Shown: one piece after another, positions 56,557-64,000 of the stretch
Numbering within the stretch: position 1 is the stretch's first letter
Layout: every line of letters starts with the position of its first letter
Origin: Ophiocordyceps camponoti-saundersi (nom. inval.)
Lineage: Eukaryota > Ascomycota > Sordariomycetes > Hypocreales > Ophiocordycipitaceae
NCBI GenBank assembly: GCA_003339415.1
Contig: PDHQ01000071.1
Location: 1-64,000, forward strand
Length of the DNA: 64,000 nucleotides
Direction of reading: 5' to 3'
Notes under the pieces: generated by a model
Databases searched by the model: none
Seen by the model: the letters and a program-made list of their open reading frames with translations, nothing else
What the model was told of the DNA's origin: nothing
Made by a program: the position numbers and the translations under genes

Positions 56557-56746
56557 GTTGGCCCCTCGAGATCGACGCACGGCTGCTATCGACCAAGGAC
56601 GGGGAGGGCCAGGATACGACGCCCGCACTAAATGTTTGATAAGAGCCGTGTATTCAGATAGTAAGCCACTAGCGTTTCTCTCCAGCAACTCCCGTTTCTT
56701 GGTCAGGAAGACTACCATCGAGATCTTTCCTCCTTTCCGTGTCGCG

Positions 56747-58411
56747 TCACATGTCGCCCGTTACCTTGGCAAAGACCCTGACGGCACCACGTCTGGTAAA
56801 GCCCATGTTCATGTCTCTGACGATGCGTACATCCTCAGGCCCCGTGTCGTGCAGCTCCAGGTCGAATCGACGGACGAGGTGGGCAATGGTGAGGAATAGT
56901 TCCATGTAAGCCAGGCTATCATGCTTTAGCAATCATAGGCGGAAAAACAAATACGGGGGGAGGGGGCTTCATACTTTATGCCGATGCAGGACCTGCTACC
57001 CTTGGAGAACGAGGTGAGATAGCGCTTGAGATGATCTCCCTTGTTGGATGCTCGGATCCATCTCTCAGGGTCGTACCTCTCGGGATCTGGAAAGATGGAG
57101 GCGTCACGGTGTATGATGTAACTGGAACTGCTCACCGGCGTCTAAACGAGACAGCACATTAGCATCGACGTGTCGTCGGAAAAAAAAGTCCGGCCGAGAC
57201 GCACACCGGGAGGGATGACAAATTCCTTGTACTGGAGAGCCTCGGTCGGCGCGACTCTTGGGAGACGTCCAGTCAGGCCGTATGCGAGGCGCAGGGACTC
57301 GTGAACGACGCCGCTCTGGGTACGTCGTCAGCTTGTGGTCTCCATGGACAAAGACTGGTTTCATGCGCACCAGGTAGGGAAGCTGCTCGAGTTCGGCCCA
57401 AGACGCGATGCTGTCGGGCTCGGGCAAGATGGTACAAAGCTCAGCCCGTAGTTTGCGGGCAACGATGGGATTGCGGCCGAGGTGATAGGCGGCGACGGTG
57501 AGAACACGGGCGGTAGTCTCCGTACCAGCGCCGACGATGGCCCACGTCTCGTCACGCAGACGGTTAACACTGCGCTCATGAGGAGGAAGAACCGGGTCGG
57601 TGAGGGCGGTGATGACTGTGTCACTCGACCCAGTCGCATCCCGGGATGTGCCCCGAACATGGTCGAAGATGGCCTCGAGATGGCGGAACAGGGCGGCCTT
57701 GGCAGGCATCAGCAGCGCCATGGCACGCGGCGAGACAAGACGCGGCAGGGCGACGAGATAAGGGGCGAAGCGACTAATGTGGGCGAAACGCATTGCGTCG
57801 GCGGTGGCGCGGCAGACCTCGCTTCGAAAGTGCTCATCGTCGAGCGAGCCCCAATGACGACCGCAGGCGTATGCCGTGATGACGTCCGACGCCATGGCGG
57901 TGAAAGCTTCGTCGAGGCTGACCACGGTCCCGGCATCGCGCGCCTCGGCCAGACGCTGCATCAGGCGCTCGACACGTTCGGCGACGAGCTCTGAGCGCTC
58001 GACCACGGCCCGGCGCGAGAAGAGGTCACTGAGGACCGCACGCCGGACACGGTGCTGATCGTGGCTCACCGCCGCCACCATGGCATCTGGCAGGCCATAA
58101 GTCGGCACGAACTGAGGGTCCTTGTCCCGCCGACGACGGCTGGAGGCGTAGATGACGTGGTAGAAGACCGGGTCGCTGACGTGGACCTCGCGCGGGTTGA
58201 TGCGCACAATGGGGCCATACTTGCGGTGCATGGCTTCGATCTCAAATAGGAAGATGCCAGGTCGGACGACATTGTAGAGGAATTCGTACAGATGCGTCGC
58301 CGCCGTCAGACGAGGACCGGGTATGTTGGCCAGAGGGTGAAAGCGCAGTCGATAGACGGTGCGGACCAAGAGATAGACGACCAGCGCCCCGAGGGCGAGC
58401 CACAGTGCCAT
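56747..58411 (-). CDS. cytochrome P450 monooxygenase
   Basis: Heme-thiolate monooxygenase, microsomal. The first ATG is at 58411 (MALWLALGALVVYLLVRTVY, membrane anchor, then HPLANIPGP). Four exons on the minus strand: 58411-57371, 57315-57205, 57141-56975 and 56915-56747 (495 aa). Introns of 55, 63 and 59 bp have GT/AG ends. Splicing joins LEQLPYL to SGVVHESLRLAYG (ExxR = ESLR), FVIPPG to TPVSSSSYI, and CIGI to NLAYMELFLT. Oxygen-binding I helix: VGAGTETTA. PERW and the heme loop FSKGSRSCIG are intact. It resembles the fungal CYP clans active on isoprenoid or polyketide intermediates, but the substrate is unknown. A methyltransferase lies 440 bp upstream on the same strand. Confidence 0.9.
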
Positions 58412-58853
58412 GATGGCTGCCGTGGCCGATGGATGAGAGGAGGCCAAGGCTCGTCCGGTTTATACATGTTGGCGCGCTAGGCCGGAGCCTCGACGGCAAA
58501 AGGCCGTTGGATGGCTTGGATGCTGCATCTAGTGCCATTGTGACGACCGGCGTCAGCTGCACGTCAGGGCGAGCGTCGCTCCATGGGTCGTTTCCAGCGC
58601 TTGTCTGCAAGGGGGGGAAAGCTGGGGCCACCCTGCCCTGGGAGCCGTGACGGACGAGCGGGAGGAGGATCGTGATGCTTGATGGATTGGATTGGGGCTG
58701 GATATGGTCACGTGGATCAGGTATGTAAGCTGCTTGATCTGCCCTTCATCATCTTCAATTTGCCTTCGTCTGGTACGAACGGTTCTACTACTGACGCCTC
58801 CGGAAGCTGTATTACCGTTTACCTTCCTTTCAGCCGCCTCTTGCATAGATCCC
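58412..58853. other. spacer between P450 and methyltransferase genes
   Basis: About 440 bp that must hold the P450 promoter and the methyltransferase 3' UTR. Nothing else recognised. Confidence 0.5.
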
Positions 58854-60122
58854 TTATATGCAGTCTTCCGGCTTTCTCCCCCACACAACATAGACGGGCA
58901 TCCAGGCGTGAATACTTGGATCAGAAAGCTCTCGCCGCACATCCACCAGACTCACCTCGATCTGTGCCGCCGTCCGGTCATAGGCACGGTTGAAGAGCTG
59001 AAAGGAGAAGCCGCTGAGACCCTGCAAAAAGTTCCTCTCCCACAGCCGGCCCAACTCCTTCAGCCGCTCATCCCTTGCCCAACCGTTGGTGGGCATCCTG
59101 AAAATATGCTCGTGGACGTCGACGAAACCGACACGCTCGTACACTTCACGGAGTGAATGTCCCAGGTTCGCCGGCCGATTCAGTCTCTCAGCTGCGACGG
59201 ACACCTCTTGGAACCAGCGGTTCATGGCGCTATCCGCCGCCAGGCTGTCGTCGTCTGAGAAGACGAGGCCGTCTATCTCCTGCGACTCGAACCAGCCACC
59301 CGGCTCAAGCGCGGAAAATGCCGGCTCGGCAATATCCTTTTCGAAGGATGCCCAGCAGCCTCCGGTGAGGCGCGTATGTACGTAGCCAAATTGCTGATCG
59401 TGACACCATGGATCGGTCCTACATTGATGAGACACAAACTGGTGACCACCGGCTGAGAGACGTCTACTCACGCGTCGTCGACGAAAAAGCTGACGTTCGG
59501 CGGAACTATGTCCGGCTGGATGGGCGACAGGTCGGTGCCGATTACCTGGCTGCCGGGGAATAGATCGCCCATTTCAATCGCCCAGTCGCCGACGCCGGTC
59601 GCCACGTCGAGAATCGCGCTGGGCGGTCTCAACGGGTCGAGAGGCGCAAAGTACAGTCGGTCACCGAAGAGGCGCTTGATGATACTGCTCTGCAGCGCGA
59701 GCCTTTCTTGCTCCGGCACGTCGTTGGGGAATGCATATGCTAGAACATATCAGCCGCACAACGACCAATATCCGACGGGGACGTCGGTCGACGTACAGCC
59801 TGCGCGGTAGGCATGATACGTGCGGCCAAACTCTTCAGGGAAATCGAAAACGCTTTCTGAGAGCGAAGCCGAGTCGAAGCTGTGTTCGCCGGGCTCTGGT
59901 TAGGAACGATTCTTGTCGCCAGGAGAATGCTCTCACAAAGGGTCGACGCCAGAATCGATCTGTCGAGGCAGTCAGTTGTGTCGTCGCAGGGGTGAATACT
60001 TTGGCGCGGCCCACCGATACGTCCGGCTCGATATAGGCTTCAGCCGTCTGGTCGTCGTCAAAGTGAAAGCGCATGCTTCGTCGGGGTTGAGTATCGCCGG
60101 GGTCGCAATTTTGCATCGGCAT
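58854..60122 (-). CDS. LaeA/UMTA-like SAM-dependent methyltransferase, 5' exons unresolved
   Basis: Three 3' exons are clear on the minus strand: about 59895-59797, 59739-59472 and 59418-58854. They join RTYHAYRAG to SYAFPND (57-bp intron GTACGT...CTAG), and FFVDDA to DPWCHDQQFGYVHTR (53-bp intron GTGAGT...TGTAG). Motif I is ILDVATGVGDWAIEM, motif II VIGTDLSPIQPDIVPPNV, and further on LEPGGWFESQEIDG. This is the layout of the fungal group that includes LaeA and many methyltransferases in secondary-metabolite clusters. The N-terminal part (before EPGEHSFDSASLSESVFDF) lies in one or two short exons up to about 60122 or 60280 that I could not resolve, so the start is approximate. Confidence 0.78.
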
Positions 60123-60299
60123 TGAAAGTTGTGCTGGCTGCGTCTAACGACTGTAAAGCAAATGTTCCGAGCAGAGGCCTCGAGGCGACGGTACGGACGG
60201 CGGTCCGTCACCAGCAGTTCAGCTTCGTCCCTCTCTGCAACGTCAGAGCCGGCCCAGTGGTTCGAGAACCGATCCGCCATTCGTTGCCGCCGCCGTCGC

Positions 60300-61304
60300 T
60301 GCTGCTTCTAACCATAACCTCGGGCTAGTCCCAGCAGAACGGTTCAGCTACTGCTTCTTCGGTCGAAGTAGCGCTGCAGGAGGCAGCCACCCAGTGCCGA
60401 CGTCGATGAAGCCGGGACCAGGGAACGGACGAGGAAGACGAAACATGATCCTCGTCTCGCCTGCAATATATAAACGGCGGGACGGAATCGCTGCCTCTCC
60501 GCGGGATTCTGGGACGGAGGATATCATGTAGGAGAGTGCCCGACTGCAATGAACAGGACGGCAGGATAGGTGACTCGAGACGCAAAGGGGCATTGTCTCT
60601 GCTTTGCTTTCTTTTTCTTTGGCCGAGGTTTCATCCCCCCAGCAAGACCGAAGTCCCCCCGTTGCTTCTTCCATCTCGACGTCCCCAACAGCTGAAGCGC
60701 ACTTCAAGGGGCAGAGGCTGCGATTTCTCTTTCCTTTTGCCGCGGACTGGCCGACTTGGTGAAAGGGCTTTTGCCTTTCAGTACGTCCAGGCGCGGTCGT
60801 CAAGTTTTGTATCTCTCGGAACGCCAGAGAGATCGAACTATGTACATACATGCACTTAAAGGTGTGTTCGACTGTGCATGCACTTCGGTGTTTGATGCCC
60901 AATTCGGCTCCTGAGCTAGGTTGTGCCTACGGCAGCCCGGTCTTCAGCTTGTCAGCAAGCCAAGACCAATGACAACGACACACGGTGCGCTGCCATGGCC
61001 GGGCTGGCCTATCAAATGCCGTTCATCGGCTGGAGATATCGTTACATTGCAGCCATGTACGGATACTTCGTCGTCTACTTTACCCACCTGTTCAGTTGTG
61101 CTTAGCCTTACGGAAGTCGTTCGTCTAGCATATCTGCGGGGATGCCATGCACCCTGTGAGAGGGCTGGATCTGTGTCAGTCAATACCACCAGTTCTCTCA
61201 GTATGCACATTGGTTCCCCGCCTTTGGTCGTGAACAGCCACTCGGTTGACGGCATCAGACTTCATCGTTGACTTTCCAATAACTTGCCCCAATAGGAGGC
61301 CGTC
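60300..61304. other. 1-kb region before the NLR gene, no gene seen
   Basis: A 184-codon minus-strand frame (60348-60902) and a plus-strand frame (60921-61271) are present, but neither has a recognisable domain. The right part is probably the NLR promoter. Confidence 0.4.
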
Positions 61305-64000
61305 ATGTCCGACCCTAGAAAGTACACAATCGCTTGGATCAGTGCTATTCTCTTTGAATCAGTAGCCGCACGGGTCTTTCTAGACGAGAAACACGATGGG
61401 CCCGAATCCACACCTCAAGGGGACGAAAACAGTTATACGCTCGGCAGAATCGGGAGGCACAACGTGGTTATGGCGTCGTTGCCTATGGGGGTCAACGGAA
61501 TCGTGTCTGCCGCAACGGTTGCGAGGGACATGATACGCAGCTTCCCTAACGTGAGGTTCTGTCTCATGGTTGGCATCGGCGGCGGCGCACCGAGCGAGAG
61601 AAACGATATTCGTCTTGGAGACGTCGTTGTTAGCACGCCATCCTTTGGCGACACTACTTTCGGGGGAGTGGTGCAGTATGACTATGGCAAATCGGTCGAG
61701 AAGGGACGGTTTCAGAGCGTCCAATACCTTAACCGGCCTCCACAAGTTCTCCTCTCTGCGGTAGCCAGCCTTTCCGCGGAGCACATATTGAATGGTAATT
61801 CTATCGACAAAGCCATCGATGGGATCCTTCAAGAGCGACCAAGATTACGGGAGAAATACAACCGACCAGATATGGTTACTGACAAACTATACTCGCGTGA
61901 CGGCAAGAACGTCATTGAGCGAAGTCCGCGGACTGAGGGTCAAGATAACCCGTCGATTCACTATGGCCTGGTGGCCTCGTCAGATACTTTCATGGAAAGG
62001 GCGGACATTCGAGATATGCTCGCGGAGGAATTAGGCGTGCTATGCTTCGAGATGGAAGCAGCAGGATTGATGAATAACTTTCCCTGCCTGGTCATCCGTG
62101 GCATCTGCGACTATTCGGATTCGAACTGGACCAAGGCATGGCGAGGCTATGCGGCAATGACGGCTGCTGCCTACGCAAAGGAACTGATACAGTTTGTCAG
62201 TGCGAGTCAGGTTGAGGCTGAGAAGGGTATTGGCCGGCTGGTCGATGAAGGTCAGTTGTATACCTACCATCTATCTGCGTCCCCTTCACCCTGCCTGTAA
62301 CTTTCATTTGCCCCTCTCTCTGCTAAGCTGGCTTGGCGTTTTTTCATAGCTAAAAGATAGGTCCGTTACGAGTTACCAAGTTTCGATGCTGCGGCGGGCA
62401 GTAGAGGACGCTCGGGAAGACGAGAAGCGAGCTGGGCTCCTCAAATGGCTATGCAGCGTCGACCCTTCTGGCATGTTTAACGCTGCTCGCAACAGACACA
62501 ACAAAGGCACCAACGAGTGGCTGCTAAGGGAAAGTGAAGAGTTCAGGGCATGGAAGACAACTCCCGCCTCGCTTCTTTGGCTCCACGGGAAAGGTCGGTA
62601 GTCTTGAGCTTCCATCTTTGCAGACAAGTAACGATCTATAGTCGGCTCTGGCAAGTCAATACTATGTTCGTCCGTGATACAGCATCTCCAGGATATTCAC
62701 GGCTCTGACCCTACAACTGCTCTGGCGTACTTCTTCTTTAGCTTCAGCGACATGGGAAAACAGGAGGTAAATGCCATGCTGGCGTCACTCATCAAGCAGT
62801 TATGCGTCGCCCGTCCTGATACTCCTCAGTCAGTCGCATGCCTCGGCGAAGACAAGGAAAGAGGCCACCGCCCCGGCACTGACAAGCTCGAGGAAGCTTT
62901 CATAGCTACTGCCTGTGGCTTTTCACACGCATACGTTGTCATTGATGGCCTAGATGAATGCCCCCAGCTAAAGGGGGAAAGAGAGAAGCTCTTACACGTC
63001 CTTGATCATATCATGATGAAAGCGCCAGAAAATCTTCACGTCTTTTGCACGAGTCGGCGGGAGCCAGATATAGCCCGGACAATGGACGACATTTTTCGCG
63101 TGCCTGGGCATTCTTTCGCTGAAATCGATCTGACGGCTAAGCGGTACATGCTAGATAGAGACATCGACCTATATGTTCGCTCGACTCTCGCGTCTAACAG
63201 TTGCAGGTCGTGGCCTAGAGATGTCAAGGAAGAAGCAAGAAACACCCTGCTTGAGAAGGCGGACGGCATGTAAGTCTTCAGAGGTGCGGCGTTGGCATGA
63301 TCTAATGGTCGAGGCTCCAAGGTTTCAGTATGTCTCTCATCAGCTCGACGCCCTGAAGAAGCTCTCGAACATTTCCTCCGTCCGCAGAGCTCTTGGCAAT
63401 CTACCCAACGGACTTGACGAAACATACGAGAGGGTACTGCAGAGCACTGAGCCTAGTTTACGACCGCAGATCAAGAGCATGCTGCAGTGGCTTGCATTTT
63501 CGAGAAGGCTTCTCACGGTCGATGAGCTTGCTGAGATCTTCATTCTTCGTCCAGAGAGCGAAGTCGTTCTGGACACCAAAGAGCGACTCTTTGAAGCCGA
63601 TGATGTTCTCAAGTACTTGGCCAGCTTGGTTGTCATTGCCGAGATAAAAAGAGATCCGGCTCATCCTACGGGAAAGGTGACAAGTATCCGTCTGGTGCAC
63701 TTCTCTATCAAGGAGTATCTGTTATCGAGTCGCATCACCGACAGCCCCGTGAAGCAATTCGCGTTCTCTGAAAGCAGCGCCCATCTGCACATTGCACACT
63801 CGTGTATCGCTTATCATCTCTACAGAAGCTCTACTAAGGAGCCGAGCACCTCGTACAAGCTTGCCCGGTACGCGGCTGATTACTGGATGTTTCATTTGGA
63901 GATGACACCTCGCCAACGTTGGCCAGAAAAGACGAGGCTCGAAGCTATACGTGCCCTAGGCGCCGGCAGCCAGAGCTTGTTGAACATGTTTAAGAGAAGC
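61305..64000 (+). CDS. fungal NLR: nucleoside-phosphorylase plus NACHT domain, 3' end outside window
   Basis: Exons 61305-62250, 62357-62593, 62642-63269 and 63322 onward; introns of 106, 48 and 52 bp with GT...AG. The N-terminal PNP_UDP_1-like domain (about residues 1-300) has YTIAWISAILFESVAAR, MVGIGGGAPS, DIRLGDVVVS, and later VLCFEMEAAGLMN and IRGICDYSDS, which carry the nucleoside- and phosphate-site residues of the family. Then a linker (VSMLRRAVEDARED) and a NACHT ATPase with P-loop HGKVGSGKS, Walker B YVVIDGLDEC and sensor FCTSRREPDI, followed by a winged-helix-type region (LPNGLDETYERVL). This architecture is the fungal NLR class, tied to non-self recognition and heterokaryon incompatibility. 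Ankyrin or other repeats are expected after 64000. Reading is intact up to the edge. Confidence 0.9.

Noticed and set aside
56257..56718. ORFs running across the poly-C and N gap (Gly/Pro-rich)
   Set aside because: They translate homopolymer and unknown bases at an assembly break.
57316..58447. P450 start at 58447
   Set aside because: That position is a TTG, not ATG; the first in-frame ATG at 58411 begins the membrane anchor.
60348..60902. 184-codon minus-strand ORF between the methyltransferase and the NLR
   Set aside because: Low-information composition and no family resemblance; kept only as part of the intergenic description.

Overview
The window is nuclear DNA of a filamentous ascomycete (Pezizomycotina, most likely a sordariomycete). 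The genes are GC-rich with short introns (mostly 44-120 bp) carrying fungal branch sites. The gene set is typical of mould genomes: ERO1, CFT1, RTC1/SEA2, Pal1, a fungal-type NLR, a P450 and a LaeA-like methyltransferase. A 17.5-kb AT-rich block shows repeat-induced point mutation (RIP), which is specific to fungi.

Layout. 1-6245: the end of a LURP-one-like gene, ERO1, an intron-containing tRNA-Leu(CAG), a poorly resolved stretch and a three-exon Nudix hydrolase. 6369-23892: one insertion site occupied by three nested LTR retrotransposons, each with matching LTRs and a perfect 5-bp target-site duplication. A chromodomain Ty3/gypsy element (126-bp LTRs) was hit by a Ty1/copia element (276-bp LTRs), which was hit by a compact 1.78-kb element (210-bp LTRs). 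All three are saturated with C-to-T and G-to-A changes and no intact ORF survives. The CTGTC duplications mark the exact junctions, and mutation stops about 30 bp inside them. 24129-33456: compact housekeeping genes: Vps38/UVRAG-like, RTC1 (GATOR2/SEA complex), Y14/RBM8A, ribosomal protein eS30 (its second intron appears to be GC-AG) and an AKR8-type pyridoxal reductase-like enzyme.

33457-35947 is gene-poor. 35948-52586 carries an unrecognised 827-aa protein with a C-terminal Cys cluster, Pal1, CFT1/CPSF160, an LMBR1-family membrane protein, a ZFYVE19-like protein, a small methyltransferase and an 8-cysteine secreted peptide. 52587-64000 is more accessory: an unknown 595-aa protein, a damaged assembly junction (poly-C plus 10 N), a P450 beside a LaeA-like methyltransferase on the same strand (possible remnant or edge of a secondary-metabolite cluster), and the 5' part of a fungal NLR with nucleoside-phosphorylase and NACHT domains that runs off the right end.

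The housekeeping genes do not form an operon-like unit; neighbours are independently transcribed. The most informative structure is the nested, RIP-inactivated transposon stack: its LTR pairs differ only by transitions, and its internal regions retain readable traces of extra ORFs beyond standard gag-pol. Exon coordinates were assigned by eye from splice signals and family alignment from memory; no search was run.
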